A DNA stretch of 64,000 bases from Hyphomicrobiales bacterium (GCA_900467185.1 UBPA01000002.1:124001-188000); one strand, 5' to 3'; positions 54,514-63,445 are shown, counted from the stretch's first letter. Made by a program: numbers and translations. The notes: generated by a model not told the origin, from the sequence alone.

Positions 54514-54960
54514 ATGATGAAAAAACTCGCAATTATTCTGATTTCCCTCGTGACCGCGCTGACCAGCTTCGTGCCGGCACAGGCTTTCCCGGCCCGGCCC
54601 GCCGCGATATCGGCAGGTTCCGCAGCGCCGGGCACGACGGACGTTCAGCAGGTGCAATATCGGGAAGACAGGCGGATCATCCGCCGCCACAACCAGCGCA
54701 ACGGCCATCGCTACAACGGCCGCTACGATCGTCGCGACCGCTACAGCGACCATCGCCGCTACGACCGCCGCGATGGCCGTCGTTACGACCGTCGTCATCG
54801 CAACAATGGCGCGATCATCGGCGGCCTTGCCGCAGGCGCCATCATCGGCGGCGCGATCGCCTCGCAGAACCGCAGCAGCTGTGCGTCGCGCTACCGGTCC
54901 TATCGTGCGTCGGACAATACATACCAGCCCAATTCCGGCCCGCGCCGCGTTTGCCGCTAA
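54514..54960 (+). CDS. BA14K-like small exported protein
   Basis: A 148-residue protein. It has a signal peptide (MMKKLAIILISLVTALT, cleavage near AQAFP, about residue 25), then a strongly basic Arg/Tyr/Asp-rich stretch with repeated RYDRR units (about 60-100), a glycine zipper-like helix GGLAAGAIIGGAIA (about 103-116) and a cysteine-containing CASRYRSYRA segment. The end resembles the BA14K lectin-like family of Hyphomicrobiales. Outer-membrane or surface localisation is likely. The function is unknown. Confidence 0.75.
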   Translation: MMKKLAIILISLVTALTSFVPAQAFPARPAAISAGSAAPGTTDVQQVQYREDRRIIRRHNQRNGHRYNGRYDRRDRYSDHRRYDRRDGRRYDRRHRNNGAIIGGLAAGAIIGGAIASQNRSSCASRYRSYRASDNTYQPNSGPRRVCR

Positions 54961-54995
54961 GGGTCTGAAGGCCCCGACAGCGTCTCACGGATAAG

Positions 54996-55025
54996 AAGGG
55001 CGCAGATCGAGAGATCTGCGCCCTT
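54996..55025. terminator. bidirectional intrinsic terminator
   Basis: A perfect 13-bp stem (AAGGGCGCAGATC at 54996-55008, GATCTGCGCCCTT at 55013-55025) has a GAGA loop, with a T-run after it on the plus strand and A residues before it. It ends both the BA14K-like transcript and the convergent YceI transcript. Confidence 0.93.
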
Positions 55026-55032
55026 TTTGGTG

Positions 55033-55617
55033 TTACTTCGCCGCGCTGGCTTCGACGGAGATGTTCACGGCAACGTCGTCGGAGACGGCCGGAGCGAACA
55101 TGCCAAGATTGAAGTCGGTACGCTTGACCGTGGTGGTGGCGTTGAAGCCGATCCACGGCTTGTTTTCCATCGGATGCTGGCCCTGCTGGTTGAGGACGGT
55201 ATCGAGCACGACCGGCTTGGTCACGCCGTTCAGCGTCAGGTCGCCGGTGATCAGCGCGGTCTTCTCGCCCGTGACCTTGATAGAGGTCGATTTGAAGCTC
55301 ACATTCGGTGCCTTGCCTTCCCCGCCGAAAAAGTCGGCGGACTGGAAGTGCTTGTTGCGGCCGGCGTCGCCGGTCTGGAGCGAGGAGATTGGGAATTCGA
55401 CCGTGACGGTCGAGGTCTCGGGCTTGGCTTCATCGAAGTTGATCGTGCCGGTGATGCCGCTGAACATGCCGCTCGTGGTCGAGAAGCCCAGATGCTGGTA
55501 GGAGAAGACGACCTGGCTGTGGCCGGCATCGAAGGTGTAGGCCTTGGGCTCGGCATGAGCGGCGCCGGCGAGAAGCATTGCCGACGCGAACAGTGCATAC
55601 GTGGTTCTGGAGATCAT
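55033..55617 (-). CDS. YceI-family periplasmic protein
   Basis: A 194-residue lipocalin-like isoprenoid-binding protein. The signal peptide ends near GAAHAEP (about residue 23), followed by the family motifs FDAGHSQVVFSYQHLG and FKSTSIKVTGEKT and the closing PAVSDDVAVNISVEA. YceI proteins bind polyprenyl chains such as ubiquinone precursors in the periplasm. It lies 64 nt after a cytochrome b561-YceI fusion gene in the same orientation, so the two are probably co-transcribed. A terminator follows 8 nt after the stop. Confidence 0.93.
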   Translation of the reverse strand: MISRTTYALFASAMLLAGAAHAEPKAYTFDAGHSQVVFSYQHLGFSTTSGMFSGITGTINFDEAKPETSTVTVEFPISSLQTGDAGRNKHFQSADFFGGEGKAPNVSFKSTSIKVTGEKTALITGDLTLNGVTKPVVLDTVLNQQGQHPMENKPWIGFNATTTVKRTDFNLGMFAPAVSDDVAVNISVEASAAK

Positions 55618-55681
55618 GATCTTGTCCTTCGTTCATGCCGCCTGCGGAATGCAGACGGGAATGGAGATGTGAGAAAGGGCC

Positions 55682-56851
55682 TTAGCGCTTCGCCTGCAGG
55701 GCGATATCGACCTCGACCGGAAAGCCGACCGTCTTCTCGTCCGCATAGGTTTCACCGATCTTGAAGTCGCGGCGGTCCAGCACCGTCTGGCCGGACATGT
55801 CCGCAACGCCGTCCTTGATCGTCATCGTGAACGGCAGGCGGACGGGAATTTCGATGCCCCTGAGGTTCAAGGTCCCGGCCGCGAGAAAGTTTTTGCCCTC
55901 CGGCTGGATCGTGGCGGTGAACCGGGCCTGCGGATGCTGTGCCGCATCCAGAAATCCGGGGCCCTTCACCTGATCGCTGACGCTGCCCAGCGTAACGCTT
56001 GCGGGGTTGATGAGGGCCTCGACATGACCTGTGCCCGTCGCCTCGTCGAAGGCGATGGAGGCCGTCCAGTCGGAGAAGGTGCCGGCAACAGGCGTTCCCA
56101 TCTGCTTGACTTTGAAGCCGAGCGTGCCCTGGATCACCTGCCACTCGGATGTCGCGGCCTGGCGGGGTGTGGCCGGGGCCGGGGCGGTGCGAAGGCCGAT
56201 TTGCGACGCGAAGGCCACGCCCGCAAAGGCCACGGCCGCCAGACCGAAGGTCACGGCGGGCGTCCAGCCAGCGCGCCCGGTCTCCGTTGCCTTGCCGGGG
56301 CTCGTCCCGCGCGTCATGCGCTGGAGAACCCCGTCGCGATCGATCAGGGCGTGCTTCAAAGCGCCCGCCACGTGCAGCGCGATGGCGAGACAGAGCGTCC
56401 AGGCGAACAGCTGATGCGTGGCCGCCAGGCGCTGCGCCAGCTCTTCCGACTTCGGCACAAGCGGCAGATCCTGGCCGAACGGCCAGAGGATCGGCGCATA
56501 TCCCGTCGTCGCAGCATGCTCGATCCAGCCCGTCAGCGGAACGAGCAGCATCGAACCGTAGAGCATCCAGTGAACCGTCGCGGCCGCGAAAGTCTCAAGA
56601 CGCCGCTCCGGATGGACGGGCGCCGGATGCCGCTGGACAAGCGTCCAGCAGATGCGGGCGAGTGCCAGCGTGAAGGCGAGAACACCAAGCGTCTTGTGGA
56701 TCGAGAAATAGAGAACCTTGGCATCGACCGCCTCCATGGAGGATCGGTTCGCGATGAAGCCCATCGCGATGTTCAGGCCGATGACGAGGGCAGTCGCCCA
56801 ATGAAAGAAGCGGGACACGCTTCCATAAGCCGTCGAACTGTTCTGCTGCAC
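55682..56851 (-). CDS. cytochrome b561-YceI fusion protein
   Basis: A 389-residue two-domain membrane protein. Residues about 8-180 form a prokaryotic cytochrome b561 with four helices. Histidine candidates for haem ligation are in RFFHWATALV, FSIHKTLGVL and ATVHWMLYG, plus LAIALHVAGALKHALID. After a further helix (about 195-220), residues about 230-389 form a YceI domain (IQGTLGFKVKQMG, VEALINPASVTLG, RRDFKIGETYAD). It may pass electrons between membrane quinone and a quinone-like ligand held by YceI. This is an inference from the fusion. Confidence 0.92.
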   Translation of the reverse strand: MQQNSSTAYGSVSRFFHWATALVIGLNIAMGFIANRSSMEAVDAKVLYFSIHKTLGVLAFTLALARICWTLVQRHPAPVHPERRLETFAAATVHWMLYGSMLLVPLTGWIEHAATTGYAPILWPFGQDLPLVPKSEELAQRLAATHQLFAWTLCLAIALHVAGALKHALIDRDGVLQRMTRGTSPGKATETGRAGWTPAVTFGLAAVAFAGVAFASQIGLRTAPAPATPRQAATSEWQVIQGTLGFKVKQMGTPVAGTFSDWTASIAFDEATGTGHVEALINPASVTLGSVSDQVKGPGFLDAAQHPQARFTATIQPEGKNFLAAGTLNLRGIEIPVRLPFTMTIKDGVADMSGQTVLDRRDFKIGETYADEKTVGFPVEVDIALQAKR

Positions 56852-57140
56852 GCGGGCATCTCCGATGTCGTGCCCTGTCAGAGCATATCGTCCCTTACAA
56901 AAGAACCCGGGCGAATGCAGACATACTGTTCACCGTTTGCGAACAATCACGATAGATTGATCATTTTTTCAACGCGAAGCCTCTCGCAAATGCCGCTTGA
57001 ACCTTGCGGTTGCCGACGCAGATAGTGACGGATGTGGCGATCATGCTCCGGAAAAAAATCGCGGGTGCCGGCGATTGTCCGTGTTGGTGGCTGTCATCCG
57101 CGTTTAAGGTTCGACGCCACAAAGCTTCGCTGAGGAGACG
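56852..57140. promoter_or_regulatory. divergent spacer between b561-YceI and dihydroxyacetone kinase genes
   Basis: A 289-nt spacer with a locally AT-rich part (56920-56975). It contains a 5-bp inverted repeat TGTTC (56928-56932)/GAACA (56942-56946). It must hold both promoters. No specific regulator can be named. Confidence 0.35.
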
Positions 57141-58847
57141 ATGCCGATGACGACGATTTACGACGAACCGGAAGACTTTGCCACGAGCGCCCTGAAGGGC
57201 TACGCCGCCGTTTACGGTCGCTTCGTGCGCGCGGTGAAGGGTGGCGTCGTGAGGTCCACCCCGCGCGTTGCGGGTAAAGTCGCGGTCGTCGTCGGTGGTG
57301 GATCGGGGCATTATCCGGCCTTTGCCGGTTATGTCGGACCCGGTCTCGCGGATGCCGCCGTGGCCGGAGATGTCTTCGCGTCGCCCTCGACAGCCGCCGT
57401 CGCGCGGGTTTGCCGGCTGGCGGATCGGGGCGGCGGCGTTCTGCTCGGCTATGGAAACTATGCCGGCGACGTGTTGAATTTCGGCGCTGCGGCCGAGCGG
57501 CTTCGGGCCGAAGGTCTCGATGTCCGCGTGCTTCCGGTTACCGACGACGTGGCGAGCGGCCCGGCCGATAATCACCTGAGCCGTCGGGGGATTGCCGGCG
57601 ATCTCATCGTCTTCAAGATTGCCGGCGCGGCCGCAGAGGAAGGCCGGTCGCTGGACGACGTCGAGGCCGTGGCGAAGCATGCCAATGCCTGCACGGTCTC
57701 CTTCGGCGTCGCGTTTGCCGGCTGCACCCTACCGGGGTCGGCCGAGCCGTTGTTCACGGTTCCCAAGGGGCAGATGGCGCTCGGCCTCGGCATTCACGGC
57801 GAGCCGGGGATCAGCGAGACCGCGATCCTTCCGGCAGCGGCGCTTGCCGACCTCCTGACACACCGTCTGCTGGCGGAGCGCCCGGCCGATTGTACGCGGG
57901 TTGCCGCCGTCCTGAACGGCCTCGGCGCCACCAAATACGAGGAACTCTTCGTCCTCTGGCCGCAGGTCGCGACGCGTTTGGCCGCAGCGGGCCTCAAGGT
58001 CGTGCGTCCGGAGGTCGGCGAGTTCGTGACGAGCCTCGATATGCGCGGCTGCTCGCTCAGCCTGCTGTGGCTGGATGCCGATCTCGAACGCCTCTGGTGC
58101 GCGCCCTGCGAAACGGCTGTGCTGGTCCGGCGCGACGAACCCGACCTTGCGGAACCGATCCCCGAGGAGACGGCGGAAACGCCGACCTTCCCGGCAGCCT
58201 CCGATGCCGCACGTGAGACCGGCCGCTGCATCGCCGGCATCATCACCAGGCTCGCCGAGGTGCTTCACGATGCGGAGGCGGAACTTGGTCGGATCGACGC
58301 GCAGGCAGGCGACGGCGACCACGGACAGGGCATGACCCGCGGGGCCACGGCCGCCCGTGTCGCCGCGGATGAAGCCGTTGCTGCCGGGGCTGGCGCCCGC
58401 AGCGTTCTTGCGGCCGCAGCCGATGCCTGGGCGGACCGCGCAGGCGGCACCTCGGGCGTGATCTGGGGCGTGCTGCTCCGCGCCTGGAGCACGACGCTTT
58501 CCGACAGCGCGGCAAGGGATGGTGCAGCCATCGTGGCCGGCGCGCGGCTGGCGCTCGACGGCGTCACGCGGCTCGGCGGCGCGAAGGTCGGCGACAAGAC
58601 GCTGGTCGATGCGCTCGTACCTTTCGTCGAGACGCTGGAGACGGCGTTTGCGGAAACGCACTCGTTGAAGGCAGCCTGGACTCGCGCCGCCACAGCCGCG
58701 ACCGTGGCCGCCGAAGCGACCCGTGCCCTCACGCCCCGCCTCGGTCGCGCGCGGCCGCTCGCCGAACGCAGCATCGGCCACCGCGATGCCGGTGCCGTGT
58801 CGCTGGCGCTCTGCGCGGAAACCGTGGTTGCGATGCTGGGAGATTAA
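57141..58847 (+). CDS. dihydroxyacetone kinase, fused DhaK-DhaL (ATP-dependent type)
   Basis: A 568-residue ATP-dependent kinase of the DAK family. The DhaK domain (about 1-330) has the substrate loop GGGSGHYPAF and the catalytic His219 in LGIHGEPG. The DhaL nucleotide domain (about 355-568) has the magnesium-binding motif AGDGDHGQGM (Asp391, Asp393), then GGTSGVIWG and VGDKTLVDAL. It phosphorylates dihydroxyacetone or a related ketose such as erythrulose. No glycerol or erythritol gene lies next to it. The ATG at 57141 follows GAGGAGACG. Confidence 0.92.
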   Translation: MPMTTIYDEPEDFATSALKGYAAVYGRFVRAVKGGVVRSTPRVAGKVAVVVGGGSGHYPAFAGYVGPGLADAAVAGDVFASPSTAAVARVCRLADRGGGVLLGYGNYAGDVLNFGAAAERLRAEGLDVRVLPVTDDVASGPADNHLSRRGIAGDLIVFKIAGAAAEEGRSLDDVEAVAKHANACTVSFGVAFAGCTLPGSAEPLFTVPKGQMALGLGIHGEPGISETAILPAAALADLLTHRLLAERPADCTRVAAVLNGLGATKYEELFVLWPQVATRLAAAGLKVVRPEVGEFVTSLDMRGCSLSLLWLDADLERLWCAPCETAVLVRRDEPDLAEPIPEETAETPTFPAASDAARETGRCIAGIITRLAEVLHDAEAELGRIDAQAGDGDHGQGMTRGATAARVAADEAVAAGAGARSVLAAAADAWADRAGGTSGVIWGVLLRAWSTTLSDSAARDGAAIVAGARLALDGVTRLGGAKVGDKTLVDALVPFVETLETAFAETHSLKAAWTRAATAATVAAEATRALTPRLGRARPLAERSIGHRDAGAVSLALCAETVVAMLGD

Positions 58848-58884
58848 CGGGACGAGACCGCTTGCGCGTCGCAGCTCCGCGACG

Positions 58885-59853
58885 TCAAGCCTCTTGGGCC
58901 ACCCCGAGCATCTCCATCGCGGGCGCCCGCGGCTGGCGTTTCGCCACATCCCGCACGTGGCTCGGCGGGCTGCCGGTAATGCGTTTGAAGGCGCGGCTGA
59001 AGGAGGCTTCGGACTCGTAGCCGAGCCGTTCCGCCACCGCTGCGACCCGCTGGCCTTCGCCGAGCCATTGGTGGGCCTGATGCATCCGCATGCGGGCGAC
59101 GTAACGGCCAGGCGTCTCGCCGACCACGTCCGCGAAGCGCTGGGCAAAGCCTGACCGAGAGGCGCCCATATGGCGGGCGAGTTCGTCGACGCTCCAGTCG
59201 TGAGCGGGATCCAGGTGGATCGCCGCCAGCACGCGGCCGATCTCGGGATTGCGCAAGGCCGCCAGCCAGCCGGTGGAATCGCCGCAGCCATGCTCCACCC
59301 AGGTACGGATCAGCGTTGCCGTCAGCACGTCGGCGAGACGCGAGAGAATGCCGCCGGCACCGACGCGGTTCATCTCGACCTCGCGCTGCATGGCGTCGAG
59401 CAGCGGCCGGATGGACGGCTCGCTGGCGGCGAGGTCGCCGGCGCGCATCACATCCGGCATCAGTTGCAGCAGGGGATGCAGCGCATCGACATTGAACCGC
59501 ATCAGGGCGTAGAAGAGGACGTTGCCACTGTTCGCGCCGCGGCATTCCAGCTCGACGATGCCGTCGCAGAGCGGCTTGCGCGGCAAGGCAGCGAGCGGGG
59601 TGGCCGGCACGTCCGGTCCGCTGGCGATGATATGGGCATCGCCGCGCGGCAGAAGCAGGGCGTCGCCCGGATGCAGTTCGCTCCAGGCGCCGGAAGGGCT
59701 TTGAAAGAAGGCGGAGCCGGCTGCGAGGAAGTGGAACTGCGCCGCCTCCTGTTTCGGAAAGGCCGTCGCCCAGGGCGCCGTCGGCTGGCAGCGGCTGTAA
59801 TCCACACCATCGAGGCGCAGTCCTTTGAGCATTTCCGTCAGCGGATCGTTCAC
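58885..59853 (-). CDS. AraC-family regulator with N-terminal cupin
   Basis: A 322-residue regulator. The N-terminal cupin-type sensor (about 20-190) includes LHPGDALLLPRGDAH. The C-terminal pair of helix-turn-helix motifs (about 215-310) includes DELARHMGASRSGFAQRF and LGYESEASFSRAFKRITG. I prefer the GTG at 59853; the frame further upstream reads into the divergent promoter. It is divergent from an MFS exporter (111 nt) and probably controls it. Confidence 0.9.
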   Translation of the reverse strand: MNDPLTEMLKGLRLDGVDYSRCQPTAPWATAFPKQEAAQFHFLAAGSAFFQSPSGAWSELHPGDALLLPRGDAHIIASGPDVPATPLAALPRKPLCDGIVELECRGANSGNVLFYALMRFNVDALHPLLQLMPDVMRAGDLAASEPSIRPLLDAMQREVEMNRVGAGGILSRLADVLTATLIRTWVEHGCGDSTGWLAALRNPEIGRVLAAIHLDPAHDWSVDELARHMGASRSGFAQRFADVVGETPGRYVARMRMHQAHQWLGEGQRVAAVAERLGYESEASFSRAFKRITGSPPSHVRDVAKRQPRAPAMEMLGVAQEA

Positions 59854-59964
59854 GGTGCCGACTCCCGATTTGGACGAATGGTCATACGATATGGATTTTC
59901 TAGCATAGATTCTCCAGCCTGTCGCGCCTAACCATAGGCACAGATCGTATTGGAGAACCTGCTT

Positions 59965-61173
59965 ATGAACACGCTCATCGACGACGACGTCGCCCAGGTG
60001 CCCGCACCCGACGACGTCAAAACGGCGGCCTGGGCCGGTGTCGCATCGCTGTCTCTCGGCGTTTTCGCGCTGGTGACGGCCGAGTTCCTGCCGGCAAGCC
60101 TGCTGACGCCCATGTCGCAGGATCTCGGCGTCAGTGTCGGCGCGGCCGGACAATCCGTGACGATGACGGCCATCGTCGGGGCCATCGCCGGCCCCGCCGT
60201 CGTGATCGGAACCAGCCGGTGGGACCGTCGCGCGACGCTTCTGGTGCTGACGGCCCTTCTCGTCGTGTCGAGCCTCATGGCCGCCTTTGCCAGCGGTCTT
60301 CCCATGCTGCTTCTGTCCCGCGCGCTGCTCGGCGTCGGCCTCGGCGGCTTCTGGGCCATGTCGCTGGCGCTCGCCATGCGGCTCGTCCCCGGCCGCCTCA
60401 TGCCGCGCGCCATGGCAATCATCATGACGGGCGTCTCGCTCGCCACCGTCTGCGCCGCCCCCCTCGGCGCCTGGATCGGCGAGGCCTATGGCTGGCGCAC
60501 GGCATTCGGTATCGCCGCCGCCCTCGGCATCGTCGCCTTCGTCATGCAGGCCACGAGCCTTCCAGCCATGCCGTCAAAGGGGGCCGCGGGGCTCTCGACG
60601 CTGCTCGGCGTCCTGCGCCGGCCGGCCATCCGCGTCGGTCTTCTGACCGTGCTTCTCGTGGTCGCCGGTCACTTCGCCGGGTTCACCTTCATCCGCTATT
60701 ATCTCGAAACCGTGCCCGGCTTCGGCGTGGAGGCCCTCTCGGGCATCCTGCTCGCCTATGGCATCGGCGGCTTCCTCGGCAATATCTTCGGTGGCTTCGT
60801 CTCTGAGCGCAACACGTCGCTCTCGATCGCTCTTGCCGCCGGCGGCGTCGCCGCGACGGCGCTGGTTCTGGCGCTCCTCGGGGCGTCTCCGGCGATCGCA
60901 GCCGTCACCACCGCGCTCTGGGGCTTTGCCTTCGGTGCCCTGCCGGTCAGTGTCCAGAGCTATGTGACGCGTGCCGCCGGCGACGAGGCCGAAAGTGCGG
61001 GCGCGCTGATGCTCAGCACGTTCCAGATCGCGATTTCGAGCGGTGCCGTGCTCGGCGGACTGCTTGTCGACACCCACGGCGCGGCTGCGGTCTTCGGGTT
61101 CACCAGCATTTCCGCCCTTCTCGGCGTGGTCGTCATCGTCTTCGCCGGGCGGGCCCGCCTCCAGCCGGCCTGA
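59965..61173 (+). CDS. MFS exporter (DHA1/AraJ-like)
   Basis: An inner-membrane transporter of 402 residues with about 12 helices, typical of the arabinose-efflux/NepI-like DHA1 group. Landmarks are FALVTAEFLPASLLTPM in helix 1, SRWDRRATLLVL in the loop 2-3 motif A region, and LLGVGLGGFWAMSLALAMRL. I chose the ATG at 59965 preceded by TTGGAGAA. It is divergent from the AraC-type regulator. Export of a sugar, nucleoside or drug is possible. Confidence 0.9.
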   Translation: MNTLIDDDVAQVPAPDDVKTAAWAGVASLSLGVFALVTAEFLPASLLTPMSQDLGVSVGAAGQSVTMTAIVGAIAGPAVVIGTSRWDRRATLLVLTALLVVSSLMAAFASGLPMLLLSRALLGVGLGGFWAMSLALAMRLVPGRLMPRAMAIIMTGVSLATVCAAPLGAWIGEAYGWRTAFGIAAALGIVAFVMQATSLPAMPSKGAAGLSTLLGVLRRPAIRVGLLTVLLVVAGHFAGFTFIRYYLETVPGFGVEALSGILLAYGIGGFLGNIFGGFVSERNTSLSIALAAGGVAATALVLALLGASPAIAAVTTALWGFAFGALPVSVQSYVTRAAGDEAESAGALMLSTFQIAISSGAVLGGLLVDTHGAAAVFGFTSISALLGVVVIVFAGRARLQPA

Positions 61174-61187
61174 TCCGAACCGGGAAC

Positions 61188-61215
61188 CGAACGGCGGCCG
61201 CACGGCCGCCGTTCG
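61188..61215. terminator. terminator-like hairpin after the MFS gene
   Basis: A perfect 12-bp inverted repeat (CGAACGGCGGCC at 61188-61199, GGCCGCCGTTCG at 61204-61215) with a 4-nt loop lies 15 nt after the MFS stop. It has no T-run, so it is either a weak terminator or a 3' stabiliser. Confidence 0.55.
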
Positions 61216-61315
61216 CATGTCGGTGCCACGCCGATCGCCTGGAAAAACCGCTTCGCTCCCGTCGCGGGCGGTGGCATAAATCCCCCATCATCCCGGCACG
61301 CGAAAGGCAGACACC

Positions 61316-62017
61316 ATGACTGACAAGATCGCCATCATCACTGCCGGTGGAAGCGGCATGGGCGCGGATGCCGCCCGAAGGCTTTCCGCCGACGGCTTCA
61401 AGGTCGCGATCCTCTCGTCGTCCGGCAAGGGCGAGGCGCTGGCGGAAGAGCTCGGCGGTCTGGGCGTGACCGGCTCCAACCAGTCGAACGAGGATCTCAA
61501 GACATTGGTCGATCGGACGATGGAGCGCTGGGGCCGCATTGACGTCCTCGTCAACAGCGCCGGCCACGGACCCCGCGCGCCCGTCGCCGACATCACCGAC
61601 GAGGACTGGGTGCGCGGCATGGACGTCTATTTCATGAACGTGGTGCGCCCGGTGCGTCTGGTCGCGCCGATCATGCGCGCACAGAAATCCGGCGTCATCA
61701 TCAATATTTCGAGCTTCAGCGCCGTCGAGCCCGACCCGGTCTTCCCGACCTCGTCCGTCTTCCGCGCGGGCCTTGCCGCCTATACCAAGCTGTTTGCCGA
61801 CCAGTTCGCCGCCGACAACGTGCGGATGAACAACGTCCTCCCGGGCTTCATCGACAGCCTGCCGGAGAAGGAAGCGTTTCGCGATCGCGTTCCCATGGGC
61901 CGCTATGGCAAAAGCGAGGAGATCTCGGCCACGGTCTCGTTCCTGGCCTCAGCTGGCGCGGGCTACATCACCGGGCAGAGCATCCGTGTGGATGGCGGCA
62001 TTACGCGGTCGCTCTGA
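61316..62017 (+). CDS. short-chain dehydrogenase/reductase (SDR)
   Basis: A classical SDR of 233 residues. The cofactor loop TAGGSGMGADAAR (about 10-22) is the T-G-x-x-x-G-x-G type with Ala for the first Gly. NSAG lies near residue 82 and the catalytic serine in NISSFSAVEP near residue 130. The usual YxxxK is shifted to AYTKLFADQFA (Tyr, then Lys two residues later), so the catalytic pair is atypical. The C-terminal region GYITGQSIRVDGG is normal. It is convergent with the PPOX gene (6 nt). The substrate is unknown. Confidence 0.85.
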   Translation: MTDKIAIITAGGSGMGADAARRLSADGFKVAILSSSGKGEALAEELGGLGVTGSNQSNEDLKTLVDRTMERWGRIDVLVNSAGHGPRAPVADITDEDWVRGMDVYFMNVVRPVRLVAPIMRAQKSGVIINISSFSAVEPDPVFPTSSVFRAGLAAYTKLFADQFAADNVRMNNVLPGFIDSLPEKEAFRDRVPMGRYGKSEEISATVSFLASAGAGYITGQSIRVDGGITRSL

Positions 62018-62023
62018 GGCGCG

Positions 62024-62632
62024 CTACCACATCGTCCGGGCGGCGCGGTCCGCCCATTCGCGATCGTAGGTTTCTTTATCGAAGCTCGCCTTTGCCTGCT
62101 TCAACAGTTCCCCGGCCGTCGGCAGGGTGGCAGGGTCTTGAAAGCGGGCGGGGTTCCAGAGTTCGGAGCGGATGAGCGCCCGGGCGCACTGGAAATAGAC
62201 CTCGTGGATCTCGACCACGATAACGCTCCGCGGATGCTTGCCGTCCATCTCGAAGCTTTCGAGAAGGTCGGGCTCGATCGACACGGTGGCCGAGCCGTTG
62301 ATCCGCATCGTCGTGTTAGAGCCCGGGACGAGCAGCATGAGGGCAACCCGCGGATCGCGAACGATATTTCGCAGCGAATCGATGCGGTTGTTGCCGCGCC
62401 AGTCCGGCAGGAGCACGGTCTTTTCGTCGCGCACGCGAACGACGCTTTCCGCATCGCCGCGCGGCGAGCAATCCATGCCCTCCGGCCCGATGGTCGCAAG
62501 CGCCAGGAACGGCGAAGCCTCGATCATCGCCCGGTATCCCGGCGTCAGGGCCGAGGTGACTTTCGCCGTGGAGGCCTCCGAGACGCCGTCATAAATGTCG
62601 GCAAGCTGCTCGATCGTACGGATGGTCGTCAT
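62024..62632 (-). CDS. pyridoxamine 5'-phosphate oxidase-family flavoprotein (MSMEG_1061-like)
   Basis: A split-barrel flavoprotein of 202 residues. FLALATIGPEGMDCSPRGD (about 40-58) and the FMN-binding stretch LPDWRGNNRIDSLRNI (about 75-90) are typical of the FMN-dependent PPOX subgroup, followed by LRINGSA-like MRINGSATV. Members bind FMN or F420 and often act in stress or xenobiotic reduction. The segment IHEVYFQCARALIRS is a conserved family feature. It is not PdxH. Confidence 0.87.
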   Translation of the reverse strand: MTTIRTIEQLADIYDGVSEASTAKVTSALTPGYRAMIEASPFLALATIGPEGMDCSPRGDAESVVRVRDEKTVLLPDWRGNNRIDSLRNIVRDPRVALMLLVPGSNTTMRINGSATVSIEPDLLESFEMDGKHPRSVIVVEIHEVYFQCARALIRSELWNPARFQDPATLPTAGELLKQAKASFDKETYDREWADRAARTMW

Positions 62633-62706
62633 TTTCTCTCCCCCTGTCCCGTCGCTGATCGTCTATCACCGTTTTATGACAGTTTTCAGCCCGTCGGAAC
62701 CGGCGA

Positions 62707-63375
62707 TCATGCCTCAGCCGCGTCGTCGATCTGCGGCCAGCGCTCCAGCGCCGTCATGCCGGTTTCGGTCAGGCGGTAGACACCGCGTTCGACGCGTTCG
62801 AACCAGCCATAGACATTGTCCTGCAAGATCGCAGCCGCCTTGGGTGCCTTCGGCCGCATCTCGACCGGGCGCACCCGGCCGGCCCTAATCGCGGCGGCGC
62901 AGAGAAGCGCCTGCTGGCGGTAGGCGGTCATGATCGGCGCGCGCGCGCCACCACCGGCGGTCGGGTCGCCTTGGCGCGCGCGATGTTCCTTGACGAGGCG
63001 CGCCCGGCGCTTCGGGTTTGTGCGCGGCATGGGCGAGACGGCGCTGACGATGATGCTGACGGCGCCGGTATCCGCAACGCCGAGCATGCCGATGCCGAGC
63101 CTGCGGCAGAGATCGCGATAGCGCTTGTCCGCCTCGCGCCCGCGTCCTTTCGCGGACACCCGCGCGGCGATCCAGACCTCGTCGCAGAGGCTCGCCCGGT
63201 CCACCGCCTGCAGGATCAGTTCCAGATTGAAGGTCAGCTTTAGCTCGCAGACGACGACGATGTCGGGCTCGCCCGCGCGCACGCCGACGAGATCGCAGCT
63301 CGCGACCTCGCCTTTGACCTCGAAGCCGAAGCCTTCCAGAAATGTCTTTACGGGCAGATAGAGAGTGGTTTCCAC
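62707..63375 (-). CDS. DUF2161-family protein with a PD-(D/E)XK nuclease-like core
   Basis: A 222-residue protein. The N-terminal part contains EPDIVVVCELKLTFN (about 33-47), matching the D-x(n)-E-x-K active-site pattern of the PD-(D/E)XK superfamily, with a preceding VKGEVASCDLVG strand. The C-terminal 70 residues look like a small winged-helix module (DNVYGWFERVERGVYRLTETG, shortened here). The family is annotated as a putative phosphodiesterase without a known role. It sits alone between the PPOX and GntR genes. Confidence 0.8.
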   Translation of the reverse strand: METTLYLPVKTFLEGFGFEVKGEVASCDLVGVRAGEPDIVVVCELKLTFNLELILQAVDRASLCDEVWIAARVSAKGRGREADKRYRDLCRRLGIGMLGVADTGAVSIIVSAVSPMPRTNPKRRARLVKEHRARQGDPTAGGGARAPIMTAYRQQALLCAAAIRAGRVRPVEMRPKAPKAAAILQDNVYGWFERVERGVYRLTETGMTALERWPQIDDAAEA

Positions 63376-63445
63376 GAGCGCTTCCGGTGCAACGGCCGGC
63401 TTCTACCGCAGTTCGCCCGCCGGAGCGACCCCCGGAATGCGCGCG

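Noticed and set aside
54660-54810. Tandem CGCTACGACCG-like repeats as a possible mobile or CRISPR-like array
   Set aside because: They encode the degenerate RYDRR repeats of the BA14K-like protein and have no spacer structure.
56928-56946. TGTTC/GAACA repeat as an SOS (LexA) box
   Set aside because: The alphaproteobacterial LexA site is a direct repeat GTTC-N7-GTTC. Here the arms are inverted and short, and no SOS gene is adjacent.
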